Notes: generated by a model from the sequence alone, not told the origin. Positions 33,813-46,505 are shown, counted from the stretch's first letter. The stretch is 47,102 nt of DNA from Oligoflexus sp. (GCF_035712445.1 NZ_DASTAT010000030.1:1-47102); one strand, 5' to 3'. Numbers and translations: made by a program.

Positions 33813-33889
33813 AGAGTATCCTTTCCCGAATAAACAGTAGGGGCCAGTGACGCCTGCGCCCCTTATTCTAACCTGCGCCGCCCCAGGTG

Positions 33890-34549
33890 TCAGCCCTTCT
33901 TACGAATCATATAGAGCCCATCGGCTATGGACAGCATGCTGGCTTCCACACGGCTATCTTTGCGCACAACAGCATTGAAGCGGCGCAGAGCTTCGGTCGC
34001 GGCTGACGTGTCGGCGGCGTCCACGACGCGTCCGCTCCACAGCACGTTGTCGGCGAGAATCACACCATTGGCCCGCAAGAGCTCCAAACCGATCTCATAG
34101 TAACTGCCATAGTTTTCCTTATCGGCATCAATAAAAATAAGATCAAAAGTGTTCTTGCCGCGATGGGTCAGAAGCTTTTGCATGGTATCGACGGCAGGAC
34201 CGAGGATGATTTGCGACTTTTTTTCCAGGCCGGCGGCCTTCAGATACTGACGCGCGACGGCTGCGGTTTCAGGATTGATGTCGCAGGAGATGATTTCACC
34301 GCCTTCGGGAAGGCCGAGCCCCATGCAGATCGTGCTATAACCGGTAAAGCAGCCCACCTCCAGAATGCGCCTGGCACCGATCAGGCGCACAAGCTGATTC
34401 ATGAACACGCCCTGGTCCGCGGCGATTTGCATGCCAGCATCCGGCCGCTGGCGGGTGATGCTGACGAGTTCAGGGAGGACGGGGTGCAGCGGCGTCTGGT
34501 GTTCGCAAAGATAATCGTAAACGGCTTCCGTCATCGGAACAGTTTTCAT
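33890..34549 (-). CDS. SAM-dependent O-methyltransferase (caffeoyl-CoA type)
   Basis: 219 residues, full length. Rossmann fold with motif I LEVGCFTGYSTICMGLG, followed by IISCDINPE, FDLIFIDADKENY and ILADNVLWSGRVVD, the metal-binding pattern of the cation-dependent O-methyltransferase_3 family. Bacterial members methylate catechol-type or other small hydroxylated substrates; substrate unknown here. The ribosome site GGAAGGAA lies immediately after the T-run of the upstream transaldolase terminator, so it is probably a separately promoted gene or depends on readthrough. Confidence 0.88.
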   Translation of the reverse strand: MKTVPMTEAVYDYLCEHQTPLHPVLPELVSITRQRPDAGMQIAADQGVFMNQLVRLIGARRILEVGCFTGYSTICMGLGLPEGGEIISCDINPETAAVARQYLKAAGLEKKSQIILGPAVDTMQKLLTHRGKNTFDLIFIDADKENYGSYYEIGLELLRANGVILADNVLWSGRVVDAADTSAATEALRRFNAVVRKDSRVEASMLSIADGLYMIRKKG

Positions 34550-34563
34550 GACTGCATTCCTTC

Positions 34564-34592
34564 CAAAAAAAAAGAGGAGCCAGGCTCCTCTT
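34564..34592 (-). terminator. Terminator of the transaldolase gene
   Basis: On the minus strand: GAGGAGCC, T, GGCTCCTC followed by nine T. A textbook Rho-independent signal 12 bases past the stop. Confidence 0.88.
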
Positions 34593-34604
34593 TCTTATAG
34601 CGAA

Positions 34605-35636
34605 TTATTTGGTCGAGATCAGTTCCAGAAGCGCTTTTTGCGGATCCGCGAATTTCTTCAGCCCGTCCGCCATCAGGAAGTCTTCCAGTTTCTGGAAGTC
34701 GACGTGCTTATCTATGGCATCCAGAACGTCCTTGGGTGGGAGTTCGGCGATCTTCGATGTGAAGGATCGGCCGCTGGCGGCCACGGCTTCATTGGTTTCG
34801 GGTGGATTGGTTTCAATGTCGCTGCCGGCGAAAGCTTCCACGTATTTCCACTTGGGATCGCTTGGCTTTTTGGTGCCGGTGCTGGCAAAGATCATTTCCT
34901 GGTCCAGCTTCACGCCTTTGTCAGCCCAGAACGCTTTATTCTTCGCCCAGATGCGTTTGGCGTTGACGATGCCGACCCAGCCCTGGCCCACGCCCAAAGC
35001 GGGGACATGCTCTTCGGTGTAAACATCAAGGCGCGAGACGAAGATACTGTAAACGCTCTTGAAGCGGTCGCGATTGGCAAGGCGCTGCGCCCCTCTCCAG
35101 ACGGCTTCACGCGCTTTGTTGTACTGGGCTTCCGAGAAAATCAAGGTGACGTTCAAAGGCACGCCGGCTGCGGCCAGCTCTTCCAGAGCGTCGATGCCGG
35201 CAGGCGTTGCGGGCACCTTGATCATCCTGTTGGGATGGCCTTTCGACCAGTATTTGCCAAGCTCGATGTAGCGAGCCACGCGTTCTTTATGGGGAGGACC
35301 GAGTTTCAGGTCTTCCAAAAGGGGATCCACTTCAAAGCTCACGTAACCGTCATTGCCCTTCGTTGCTTCATAAACGGGCATGAACACGCGTTCCGCTTCG
35401 CTGACCAGATGATTGGTCACCGTCCACGCCACGTCTTCCGGAGATTTGCCTTCCTTGCGAAGCTCACGAATCATTCCATCCATGAGGCCGGTCTTGACGA
35501 TGTTGGCGACGATGATGGGATTGGAAGTGGCGCCGGTTGCGCCCTGACTTTTGCTCAATTCAACAAGTTTCGGATCGATCGAGTCCAGCCACAGTTTGGT
35601 GCCGGTAGCGACCAAAGATTGCAGAGGTGCCGTCAT
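34605..35636 (-). CDS. tal: Transaldolase
   Basis: Pentose-phosphate pathway enzyme; exchanges a three-carbon unit between sedoheptulose-7-P and glyceraldehyde-3-P. 343 residues. The Schiff-base Lys is in [16 protein letters not shown]. The N-terminal [14 protein letters not shown] and central [12 protein letters not shown] are family signatures. The length and sequence suggest the longer bacterial transaldolase group rather than the ~220-residue FSA-type. AAAGGA lies 8 bases before the ATG. Monocistronic with its own terminator. Confidence 0.9.
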   Translation of the reverse strand: MTAPLQSLVATGTKLWLDSIDPKLVELSKSQGATGATSNPIIVANIVKTGLMDGMIRELRKEGKSPEDVAWTVTNHLVSEAERVFMPVYEATKGNDGYVSFEVDPLLEDLKLGPPHKERVARYIELGKYWSKGHPNRMIKVPATPAGIDALEELAAAGVPLNVTLIFSEAQYNKAREAVWRGAQRLANRDRFKSVYSIFVSRLDVYTEEHVPALGVGQGWVGIVNAKRIWAKNKAFWADKGVKLDQEMIFASTGTKKPSDPKWKYVEAFAGSDIETNPPETNEAVAASGRSFTSKIAELPPKDVLDAIDKHVDFQKLEDFLMADGLKKFADPQKALLELISTK

Positions 35637-35877
35637 AAGGTGAATCCTTTCGCTGGGTCACGGTTCGGGGCGGATGCTAACACAGGGACGGAATGCGGAC
35701 AATGCCCTTAACCGGCGCTTTTCTGTCTCAAAAACCATTAGCTGCTTTAATGACCGAAGGGAAAGAAATTCCGTAAAACATAATAATATCATTGGCATAT
35801 GAGGGTTTCTCAGTTCCCGCAGAAGAGTGCCGAATTGGAATTCATTAGTTAAGTTAATCCTACTCGGGAGTCGTCTC

Positions 35878-36561
35878 ATGCTTGGTTATATTTGGAAAGC
35901 CGGATTGGTTCTTGGCCTTGGTCTGATGAGTCAATTTGCTTTTGCTGGCTCCAAGTGGGAATTGGTCAGCGAAAAGGACGGCATCAAAGTCTATCGCATG
36001 GAAGTTCCCGGCAGTCCCCTGGTCGCGTTTAAGGGCGTGAAGCTCATGCCTGTCCCCATCACCAAAGTCGCGCAGGTGATTTTGGATGAAGATACGGAAA
36101 AGAAAAAAGAGTGGATTGATATGATCATGGACTTCAAGATCGTCCAAAAAGGAACCTTCGAGTCCGTGACCTATTCCGCCTATGACCTGCCTTGGCCTTT
36201 GACGGATCGTGATTATGTGATCCAGAGCACCTTGAAAATCGACAATGAAGCCAACCAGGTCGTCGTGGAACTGAAATCAACCGAGCATGCCAAGGCCCCC
36301 AAAACCATAGGCGTGCGGGCCGAGCTGGTGCACAGTCTTTATAAGCTTGTTCCAAGACCAGGCCGCACCACCGAGGTCACCGTTGAAATCCAGACCGATC
36401 CCAAAGGGGATTTGCCCAAGTGGCTCGTGAACGTGATTCAAAAAGGTTGGCCTGCCAACACTCTGAAGAAGATGGAAACCCAGGCCTTGCGCCCGGATAC
36501 GAAAGAGAATGATCTGATCAAGGCCAAATTCAAAGGCGCCAACGAACTGGCGAGACGCTAA
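35878..36561 (+). CDS. Secreted START-domain (lipid-binding) protein
   Basis: 227 residues. A signal peptide (1-~23, AGLVLGLGLMSQFAFA) is followed by a START/SRPBCC domain: WELVSEKDGIKVYRMEVPGS, VTYSAYDLPWPLTDRDYV and the C-terminal helix ending KMETQAL. START domains bind hydrophobic ligands such as lipids in a helix-grip cavity. Periplasmic single-domain forms occur in several proteobacteria, with unclear roles. I chose the ATG at 35878 (GGGAG 7 bases upstream), which places the signal peptide correctly; the frame is open to 35827. A strong terminator follows. Confidence 0.85.
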   Translation: MLGYIWKAGLVLGLGLMSQFAFAGSKWELVSEKDGIKVYRMEVPGSPLVAFKGVKLMPVPITKVAQVILDEDTEKKKEWIDMIMDFKIVQKGTFESVTYSAYDLPWPLTDRDYVIQSTLKIDNEANQVVVELKSTEHAKAPKTIGVRAELVHSLYKLVPRPGRTTEVTVEIQTDPKGDLPKWLVNVIQKGWPANTLKKMETQALRPDTKENDLIKAKFKGANELARR

Positions 36562-36613
36562 GCAAAGACTTCGTTTTTCGTCGCCGTGAACGTGTTCTGC
36601 CAACACAAACATG

Positions 36614-36642
36614 GAGCCTCCTCCCCGGAGGCTCCTTTTTTT
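36614..36642 (+). terminator. Terminator of the START-domain gene
   Basis: GGAGCCTCC, loop, GGAGGCTCC: a perfect 9-bp stem followed by a T-run. Confidence 0.88.
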
Positions 36643-36643
36643 C

Positions 36644-36652
36644 TGCTATAAT
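36644..36652 (+). promoter_or_regulatory. Extended -10 promoter for the lipoprotein gene
   Basis: TGCTATAAT, a consensus extended -10 element with no good -35. It starts within the T-run of the preceding terminator and lies about 25 bases before the ATG at 36678. Confidence 0.55.
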
Positions 36653-36677
36653 GGGTCTCTACCTTGAGGAGACACCC

Positions 36678-37664
36678 ATGAAGCATCTCGGAATCAGCCT
36701 TCTCGTGCTTGGAAGCCTCACCGCGTGCGGCGAGAAAAGCGACGATAAAAACAGTGAATCGGGTACAACAATCACCGCAGGCTCTGGTCCCATTTCCGTT
36801 GCGGCCCTGGCCAAGCCCAGTGACCTCGGCACTCTTTCGCGCGCCGAGGTGATTCTGGCCATGGAATCCAATCGCGCGGATTTTTTGGCGACAGAAATTG
36901 AAGAACCTGAAGCCGAAGAGCCTGTCGAAGAAGAAGGCGATGTGGATTGCGCAGCTGCCCTTTCCACGGTCCAGGTGGTGGCGGAAGGCGATACCATGTC
37001 GGTGGATATCAACCTTGATATGACCGAATGTTTGAAGAAAGCCTGGTCCGAGGCTGGCGAAGGCGTGACGGCGAGCGTGACCAAGGCCGTGATGTCCTTT
37101 TATATTCGTCAGACCTGTGTGGGCGGTGACCTCAGCAGCTTCAACGGCAAAATGCTGGATGAAGTCGGCAATCCTCCCGAATGCGATAACAACAAAGTTC
37201 TGATGAATATGACCTCCGAAATGGTCGCGTCGATTTCCGGCAACGGTCAGAGCATGGATATCAATTCCAACTCGACGAATGTATTCGGTACAGACGCCAA
37301 CGAACCCTGTCTTATGACGAAGACGGCCGATGGCTATGCTCAGGATGGATGCGTGGAGATTTTCAAAAGCGTCGGTCCTGAAGGCAATGGCGATAACGAA
37401 TACACGAAGTATACGCACAACAGTCTGAAGTGGGTCGCTTCCCCCAACAATACCTGGTACACCTCGGGCAGCATCGCGGTGGACATGAATGATTGGGCCG
37501 GAGCGGTCACCTTCCGCGGTGCGGATATCAATCCGCTTTATACCATGGAATATGGCACCGAAAAGATCAACGGAACCTTGACCGTTCCTTCGGGTCTTTA
37601 CTTCAAGAATTCACTGCAGCGCGCTGTGAAACGCAGCCTTCCCGATCTCAGAAAAATGCGCTAA
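36678..37664 (+). CDS. Unknown lipoprotein, 328 aa
   Basis: Not recognised. A lipoprotein signal with lipobox LTAC (Cys17, after KHLGISLLVLGS) predicts lipidation; +2 is Gly, which would allow outer-membrane sorting. A Ser/Gly-rich linker and an acidic stretch (residues ~73-88, EEPEAEEPVEEEGD) precede the main domain with six Cys (around DCAAAL, TECLKK, QTCVGG, PECDNN, EPCLMT, DGCVEI), which may form three disulphides. The C-terminus is beta-like. GAGGAG lies upstream of the ATG. A GC hairpin (GGCTGCCC/GGGCAGCC, about 37672-37692) follows without a T-run. Confidence 0.65.
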   Translation: MKHLGISLLVLGSLTACGEKSDDKNSESGTTITAGSGPISVAALAKPSDLGTLSRAEVILAMESNRADFLATEIEEPEAEEPVEEEGDVDCAAALSTVQVVAEGDTMSVDINLDMTECLKKAWSEAGEGVTASVTKAVMSFYIRQTCVGGDLSSFNGKMLDEVGNPPECDNNKVLMNMTSEMVASISGNGQSMDINSNSTNVFGTDANEPCLMTKTADGYAQDGCVEIFKSVGPEGNGDNEYTKYTHNSLKWVASPNNTWYTSGSIAVDMNDWAGAVTFRGADINPLYTMEYGTEKINGTLTVPSGLYFKNSLQRAVKRSLPDLRKMR

Positions 37665-37823
37665 CGCGTGAGGCTGCCCTTCCCGGGGCAGCCCTGCATC
37701 CCGCCGAGCAGACACGACGGAACCTGGATAAATCATGCACTTGCCCTAATCCATACCATCTGAATTCTCTGGTCGCCGCAGACGTTTCGCGATAATGTCC
37801 GCCCTGTATCCAAGGGGTGTGCT

Positions 37824-39053
37824 ATGAACGCTTTGCAAAAGACCGCGAACGAAGCCTGGCAGCTTTACCGTGGCCGTGGTCAGATCTCGAGCAAATTGCT
37901 GCGATCTCATGTCTATCGTGCCTGGGAAAGATCCCATACTCAAAAAGCCAGCCCCCTTCATATGAAGGCCGAACAGCTTTCTGCTGTGGAAACGGAGCGT
38001 TTGCTCCAAGAAAAAAGCGATCTGATCGAGGCCGCGCGCCCCTATATGCTGGCTTTATCCGCAGCTGCGGGACGTGAGAGGCACGCCGCGATGCTGGGTG
38101 ATGCCCAGGCCAATGTCCTGGATGTCGTGGCAGACGAGGCTACTCTTCACGGTCCCAACGGATTTCCCGGACCAGGCAGCATGCTGCAGGAAGCATTGAG
38201 TGGTGCCAACGGAATCGGCACGCCCCTCATTGAAAATGCCTATGTAGAGCTTGTCGGTGCAGAGCATTTCATTCAAGGATTTCATGTCTACACCTGCCAG
38301 GGGATTCCCATTGTCGGCCCCGGTCAAGAGATTGTGGGTGTTCTTAGCAGCTCGGTGCGGCGTCCAGAGGCCTCGCAGCGTCTGCGAGAAATCATGATCG
38401 TAGCCGCTCAGGGGATCGGTGCTGAGTTGATCGCTCGGCAATGGGAGAGTATGCTGCAGCATGCGAACCATGTGCAGCATGCGCAGTTTTCCCCGGAAAA
38501 TTTGGAAAATCTTCGTCAGGATCTTCTCCAGCTGTATAGCGCCTGGCGCATGCATATCGAGCTCGCTGCCCTTCATCTCAGTCGATCGACTCAGGATCAA
38601 AGGCCCGAAAGTGGACTTCGACTTTTGGAAGCAGCATCTCGGGCCATCGAACGATTTCGCGAACAATCCATGCTCTGTCTGAGGCTGACGTCCCCAGACC
38701 CAGGTCTTTGCGATCGGTTTCAGGTCCGTTCGGTTCTGGACCTTATGACCGAACTTTTGGCCACAGAAGCGCGCATGCGCAGGGTTACTGTCTTAATGTC
38801 AGGACCACAGGATGCCTGGATTACCGCCAATCAGAGGCGACTGGAAAAGTATGTGCTTCGGCTTTTTTTAGAGGGATTGAATGCGGCGGAGGGAGACGTT
38901 CTGAAAGTGGACGTGTTTCCTCACTCGGCCGCGCGACCCCTTGAAATTCGCTTCACGTCCCGTCCTGATTCAAAGGCTTATACGTCTCACACGGCCTTGC
39001 TCATTTCCGAGCAGGGTGCGATGACAATCGAGCCTTGCCGCTCAACATTGTGA
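37824..39053 (+). CDS. AcoR-type GAF sensor protein without AAA+ or HTH domain
   Basis: 409 residues. The N-terminal ~205 residues match the sensory part of AcoR-like sigma-54 activators: SHVYRAWERSHTQKASP, a GAF domain with GTPLIENAYVELVGAEHFIQ and TCQGIPIVGPGQEIVGVL. In those activators an AAA+ domain and Fis-type HTH follow. Here residues ~220-400 are instead helical (LRQDLLQLYSAWRMHIELAALHLS) and look like a kinase-type dimerisation helix with a degenerate ATPase-like end lacking clear N and G boxes. The single-domain response regulator follows after 13 bases, so the pair may form a signalling unit. Confidence 0.65.
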   Translation: MNALQKTANEAWQLYRGRGQISSKLLRSHVYRAWERSHTQKASPLHMKAEQLSAVETERLLQEKSDLIEAARPYMLALSAAAGRERHAAMLGDAQANVLDVVADEATLHGPNGFPGPGSMLQEALSGANGIGTPLIENAYVELVGAEHFIQGFHVYTCQGIPIVGPGQEIVGVLSSSVRRPEASQRLREIMIVAAQGIGAELIARQWESMLQHANHVQHAQFSPENLENLRQDLLQLYSAWRMHIELAALHLSRSTQDQRPESGLRLLEAASRAIERFREQSMLCLRLTSPDPGLCDRFQVRSVLDLMTELLATEARMRRVTVLMSGPQDAWITANQRRLEKYVLRLFLEGLNAAEGDVLKVDVFPHSAARPLEIRFTSRPDSKAYTSHTALLISEQGAMTIEPCRSTL

Positions 39054-39066
39054 AGGAGAAGGGGAT

Positions 39067-39444
39067 TTGGAGTCAGCGCCCAGGAAAGGCACCGTCCTGA
39101 TAGTCGATGATGATGACCTCCTGCGCGAGGCCTTTGTATCCATCCTTGAATTCGACGGCTGGCGGACCATGGAAGCCCGGAACGGGAAAGAGGCTTTGAA
39201 TATTATGCGTCAGTCCCCTCTTGATGTGATGATCCTGGATCAAAGAATGCCGGAGATGACCGGCAAGGAAGTCTATCAGTACATGCTGCAGCATAAGTTG
39301 AACATTCCCGTGATCCTGATCACAGCGGCTGCGGATATAGTCGAACTCGTCCTGGAACTCGGCATCACCTACTATCTGCCTAAGCCCGTGGGGATGAAGG
39401 CGCTTTTGGATACTGTGCAGCGTGCCTCCGAAGGCGGGTGCTAA
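39067..39444 (+). CDS. Single-domain response regulator (CheY-like)
   Basis: 125 residues, receiver domain only. Acidic pocket VLIVDDDDL (Asp14-16 region), phospho-acceptor Asp in MILDQRMPEM (~Asp58), Thr in ILITAA, and Lys in YLPKPV. There is no output domain, so it acts through protein contacts. A TTG start at 39067 is preceded by AAGGAGAAGGGG. It is likely co-transcribed with the GAF protein. Its stop overlaps the convergent murJ stop by 4 bases. Confidence 0.85.
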   Translation: MESAPRKGTVLIVDDDDLLREAFVSILEFDGWRTMEARNGKEALNIMRQSPLDVMILDQRMPEMTGKEVYQYMLQHKLNIPVILITAAADIVELVLELGITYYLPKPVGMKALLDTVQRASEGGC

Positions 39445-41018
39445 GGTCTTTTCATGGGCAGACGTCTTCTGACTTTTTGATAGAGGACCTCGGACTCAGT
39501 GACCTTGAACAGAACGGTCAAACCCAGATAGATCGTTCCAAAGGTCGCAACGGCGAAGCCGCCGCTGATCCAGACCGGGATCAGCGTCAGGGGCTCTGTA
39601 AAATAAAAGACGATATAGCCGGCGAAACCGCCGACGATAGCACTCAGCATCAGACTGCCCAGATATTTGGGCGGAAGATTTTCAAAACTGATGTCGCGAC
39701 TCAGAGCCCTTCGCAAAAGAAAGTATTCCGTAAGTCCGGCGAAGCTGGACGCCATGGCAATGCCGGCCGTGGCCCAGTTGGGCGGAATGGGCAGGATGCG
39801 CGGCAGATAAAGACTGAAAAGAGCCGCCAGCACAATGCTGACGCTTACCCGTATCACCGAGTATTTGAAAGGCGTACGGGTGTTTTTCAAAGCATAGAAG
39901 GCGGTGGTCAAAAGTCTGCCCTGGGTGGATGCCATCAGCCCCAGAGCCGAAGCCGCAAGAATCAGCCACACATTGCGCGCATCATCGGCCGTGAATTTCC
40001 CGGTTTGAAAGAGTATGGCGGCGAGGACATGCCCGATCATCAGAAAGGCAATGGACGAGGGCACGATGAAATACGCGAGCTGCCGCATGCCTTGGGTCAG
40101 ATTCCGGCCGATTTCCGCCCGCTGCTCGGCCACCGACATGTCCACGAGTTTGGAGGCGGCGATGGAGCTGCCGAATAAACTCGAAGGCAGGGTCGCAAGC
40201 AGCTGCGCATAGCCGATGTTCGCGACGGCCCCGGTCTGCAGGTAGCTGGCAATCAAGGATTCAAAGTAAGCGCTGATCTGCACGACGCCCCGGGAAAACA
40301 GCGAAGGAATAAAGCGGGTGAACACAGTCCGAACGTGCTCGGAACGCCAGTTCAGGCTTAATTTCATCCCATCCAGATGCGGCCACAGCGGAAAGATTTG
40401 GACGGCGAGCTGCAGGAAACTGCCGGCCACGGCACCCCAGGCCAGATGCTCAGCAAAAATATAGGCGTTCGGATTCTGCCAGAAAAAAGCCGTGGCAATG
40501 ATCGCCCCGCTCCACAAAACCGGGGCCGCATAGGGCACGAAGAATTTACGATGGCTGTTCAAGACCCCAAGGCAAAATGCGGAGAGAACCAAAAGTCCGA
40601 TGCCCGGAAAAAGAATCCGCACAAGGCTGATGGCCACCTCGCGCTTTTCCCCATCAAAACCCGGGATAATCAGATCGACCAGCTGCGGCGTGAAAAGAAA
40701 ACCAAGCAGCACGAGGACAGATGTCAAAAGCGCGAGCATGGTTCCAATGATGCCAGCGACGCGAGCCGCTTCCTTGGGATCTTTTTCATGAAGGTTGGCG
40801 TAAACTGGAATGAAGGAGGCGGACATGGCCCCTTCACCGAAAAGATTCTGCAGAAGATTGGGGATGCGAAGTGCAGCGCGGAAGACATCGGCGGCATCGG
40901 TGGTTCCCAGATAATGCGCGACGACCCGCTCCCTTAGGAAACCGATCAATCGCGACAGCAAAATACCCGCACCGACAATCAGGGCCCCGCTGCGCGAAGC
41001 CTTCGCTTTCTTTGTCAT
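39441..41018 (-). CDS. murJ: Lipid II flippase MurJ (MviN)
   Basis: Inner-membrane flippase that moves the peptidoglycan precursor lipid II outward. 525 residues, about 14 transmembrane helices. N-terminal LLSRLIGFLRERVVAHYLG and RIPNLLQNLFGEGAMSASFI are family signatures. AAGGGG precedes the ATG. It begins 36 bases after the thiD/E stop on the same strand with no terminator between, so it may be read from the thiamine operon as well as from its own promoter. Confidence 0.93.
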   Translation of the reverse strand: MTKKAKASRSGALIVGAGILLSRLIGFLRERVVAHYLGTTDAADVFRAALRIPNLLQNLFGEGAMSASFIPVYANLHEKDPKEAARVAGIIGTMLALLTSVLVLLGFLFTPQLVDLIIPGFDGEKREVAISLVRILFPGIGLLVLSAFCLGVLNSHRKFFVPYAAPVLWSGAIIATAFFWQNPNAYIFAEHLAWGAVAGSFLQLAVQIFPLWPHLDGMKLSLNWRSEHVRTVFTRFIPSLFSRGVVQISAYFESLIASYLQTGAVANIGYAQLLATLPSSLFGSSIAASKLVDMSVAEQRAEIGRNLTQGMRQLAYFIVPSSIAFLMIGHVLAAILFQTGKFTADDARNVWLILAASALGLMASTQGRLLTTAFYALKNTRTPFKYSVIRVSVSIVLAALFSLYLPRILPIPPNWATAGIAMASSFAGLTEYFLLRRALSRDISFENLPPKYLGSLMLSAIVGGFAGYIVFYFTEPLTLIPVWISGGFAVATFGTIYLGLTVLFKVTESEVLYQKVRRRLPMKRP

Positions 41019-41054
41019 CGTACCCCTTCCGTCAAGACCCAGGTTTGCAGTTTA

Positions 41055-42506
41055 TCACTGCGCTGGATACGAGGCGAAGGAATTCAACCACTCCTGGACG
41101 CGGGCTTCCGGGTTCTCATGGGCCAGGACATCGGTAATAACAGAAAGGCCCGAGGCTCCGTAGCCGAGGAGCGTCGGCGCATGCTCCAGCTTCAGCCCAC
41201 CAATCGCCACAAGGGGAATGTCGCCGCAAAGCTCCTTCCACTCCTGGACCCGCTCCATCCCCTGGGGACCAAAGGCCATGGATTTGCATGTCGTGTGAAA
41301 GATCGGACCCAGCGCGATATAAGAGGGCTGCAGGGCCACGGCGCGTGCCGCCTCTTCATAGGAATGCGTGCTGACGCCCAGGCGCAGGCCGCTTTTTTGC
41401 AGCGTACGAATCTCCCGCGGCGTAAGACGATCCAGATCCTCCTGACCCAGATGCACACCAAAAGCATGACATTCGATGGCAAGCTGCCAGTAGTCATTGA
41501 TGAAGAGCTGCACGCCACGGTCGCGGCAATACGCGACCGCTTCACGAACAGAGGTCAGCACCTGATCCGCCGGGACATCCTTCATGCGCAGCTGAATGCT
41601 CGGAACACCGGCATCGACAAGGCGCTTGAGCCAGATAAGATCAGGCACGATCGGATAAAAACCGATCTTCGATACGGGGGCGAAAGCCTGCGGCAGACCG
41701 TCTGCGGAATGATAACTGAGTCCTGATGAACGGAAAGGTTTCTGCTCATACTGAAGGTACGGCGCGTCCTGAGCCGAACTCCGGGCCAGCATGGTCTGCA
41801 GAAAACCATGAGCTGTGATCACAGCTTCACGCAGGGAAAGACCCTTGCTCAGCTGCGCGCTGATTGCTGCGGCCAGGGTGCAGCCGGTCCCGCGATAATC
41901 GCGACTCACGCGCTTTCCCACCAACCAGAAGGGACGCTCGCCATCATCGAAGTAATCGGCTGGTTCCCGCGCTTTGCTGTGCCCGCCTTTAATCAAAACG
42001 GCCTTCAATCCCCAGGATCGTAAGTCCTGAGCGGCCCGCACAACGGTTTCCGGATCATCCACGCGGTATCCGAGGAGCTGCTCGGTTTCTGGAATATTCG
42101 GCGTCAGGAGAGTCAGACGCAAAAAAAGCAGTTCGCGCCAGGCGGCGACCAGGGTGTCGCGGGAAAAATTATGCCCGGAACTGGATGCCAGGACGGGATC
42201 CGCGATCACCGGCACGTCCGGTATTTCCGCCAAGGCTTCCCGCAGAAAGACCAGAAGTTCGCGATGATTCAAAAGACCAAGTTTAATGGCAGCCGGTTTT
42301 TCCTGCTCCCGCAGTGTTTGCCATTGCGCTTTAAGCCAGGGCTTGGGCACGGGTTCGCTCAGGCTGACGCGACGATCGGATTGCGCCGTGAAGCTGCCGA
42401 TCAAAGTCCGCGTCATCACTCCCAGAGTTCGCGCGGTCAGAAGATCCGCCTGCACGCCCGCGACGGCATTCGGATCATGCCCGCCCAGAGTCCATATCGT
42501 TTTCAT
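41055..42506 (-). CDS. thiDE: ThiD-ThiE fusion: HMP-phosphate kinase and thiamine-phosphate synthase
   Basis: 483 residues with two enzymes. The N-terminal ThiD (~1-245) has LGGHDPNAVAGVQADLLT, VIADPVLASSSG, TPNIPETEQLLG and GTGCTLAAAISAQLSKG. The C-terminal ThiE (~290-483) has IQLRMKDVPADQV, FINDYWQLA, FGVHLGQEDL, YIALGPIFHT and VAIGGLKLEH. Together they phosphorylate HMP-P and join it to the thiazole to give thiamine phosphate. I chose the ATG at 42506, one base after the thiG stop, with AGGAAGGGG about 10 bases upstream. Last thiamine gene of the riboswitch operon. Confidence 0.92.
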   Translation of the reverse strand: MKTIWTLGGHDPNAVAGVQADLLTARTLGVMTRTLIGSFTAQSDRRVSLSEPVPKPWLKAQWQTLREQEKPAAIKLGLLNHRELLVFLREALAEIPDVPVIADPVLASSSGHNFSRDTLVAAWRELLFLRLTLLTPNIPETEQLLGYRVDDPETVVRAAQDLRSWGLKAVLIKGGHSKAREPADYFDDGERPFWLVGKRVSRDYRGTGCTLAAAISAQLSKGLSLREAVITAHGFLQTMLARSSAQDAPYLQYEQKPFRSSGLSYHSADGLPQAFAPVSKIGFYPIVPDLIWLKRLVDAGVPSIQLRMKDVPADQVLTSVREAVAYCRDRGVQLFINDYWQLAIECHAFGVHLGQEDLDRLTPREIRTLQKSGLRLGVSTHSYEEAARAVALQPSYIALGPIFHTTCKSMAFGPQGMERVQEWKELCGDIPLVAIGGLKLEHAPTLLGYGASGLSVITDVLAHENPEARVQEWLNSFASYPAQ

Positions 42507-42507
42507 A

Positions 42508-43296
42508 TCAGTGAGCCCCTTCCTGATGCCAGAAAGGAAGTCCAACCGTCGGCGACGAGGCATGGGCCCGCGACGAGGGCTGCATCATGCCCGATTCATA
42601 ACCCAGGCGTCCGGCCTCGACCGCAGCACCGAAGGCTTGAGCCATCTTAATGGGATCATGCGCAAGGGCCACAGCGGTATTCACCAGGACGGCATCATAA
42701 CCCATTTCCAGAGCCTGCGCGGCATGAGAAGGACGACCGATTCCTGCGTCCACTACCAAAGTCGCTTCCGGTAAGCGCTCTCTGAGAGTGCGAAGGGCCT
42801 CGATATTTCTAAGGCCTTGTCCCGTTCCAATCGGTGAACCCCAGGGCATGATAATGCGGCAACCGACCGACAGCAGTTTCTCTGCGACCACAAGGTCATC
42901 GGTCGTATAGGGGAAGACTTCAAAGCCTTCGTTGCACAGGATGCGCGCCGCTTCCACAGTTCCGAAAGGATCGGGCTGCAGCGTATCATCATTGCCGATG
43001 ACTTCGAGCTTGATCCAGTTCGTCTGAAAAAGTTCCCGCGACATATGCGCGGTAAGGATGGCTTCGCGCACCGAAAGGCAGCCGGCCGTATTCGGCAGGA
43101 TATGACTGCCGGTTTGACGAAGATAATCCCAGAAGCGATTGCCGGTGTTTTCCTGGGCTGATTCGCGGCGCAGGGAGACCGTCACGACATTGGTGCCGGA
43201 CGCTTTGATGGACTGCTGCAGAATATCAGGACTCGGATAACGGGCGGTGCCTAAAAAAAGGCGACTTTGAATGCTTCGATCAGCCAGGGTCCACAT
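42508..43296 (-). CDS. thiG: Thiazole synthase ThiG
   Basis: 262 residues. Forms the thiazole ring from deoxyxylulose-5-P, dehydroglycine and ThiS-thiocarboxylate. The Schiff-base Lys is in [11 protein letters not shown]. Family segments [45 protein letters not shown] and DAVLVNTA are all present. It starts 6 bases after thiS. The sulphur donor steps (ThiF, ThiI or IscS) are not in the window. Confidence 0.95.
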   Translation of the reverse strand: MWTLADRSIQSRLFLGTARYPSPDILQQSIKASGTNVVTVSLRRESAQENTGNRFWDYLRQTGSHILPNTAGCLSVREAILTAHMSRELFQTNWIKLEVIGNDDTLQPDPFGTVEAARILCNEGFEVFPYTTDDLVVAEKLLSVGCRIIMPWGSPIGTGQGLRNIEALRTLRERLPEATLVVDAGIGRPSHAAQALEMGYDAVLVNTAVALAHDPIKMAQAFGAAVEAGRLGYESGMMQPSSRAHASSPTVGLPFWHQEGAH

Positions 43297-43302
43297 GATG
43301 CA

Positions 43303-43503
43303 TCATCCTCCCGCCATCGGTGCCAGGATTTCGACTTCATCCTGGTCCTTGACGAGTTTGTCCTGAAATTGTTGTTTGGGTATGCACTGCTGATTCAGGG
43401 CGACCGCTACGAAACGATTGCGGTAGCCGAGTTCCTCGAGCAGCGTTTCAATGCTTGTCGGTCCATTGAGCTGGCGAAATTGTCCATTGATGCGAACTTG
43501 CAT
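43303..43503 (-). CDS. thiS: Sulphur-carrier protein ThiS
   Basis: 66 residues, ubiquitin-like fold ending in the essential Gly-Gly (EVEILAPMAGG), which is adenylated and thiocarboxylated. I chose the ATG at 43503 (MQVRINGQFRQL), with GAGGG 7 bases upstream; the open frame extends into thiO but without homology. It lies between thiO and thiG with gaps of 10 and 6 bases. Confidence 0.92.
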   Translation of the reverse strand: MQVRINGQFRQLNGPTSIETLLEELGYRNRFVAVALNQQCIPKQQFQDKLVKDQDEVEILAPMAGG

Positions 43504-43513
43504 AGGAGGTCCC

Positions 43514-46505
<2,992 letters not shown>

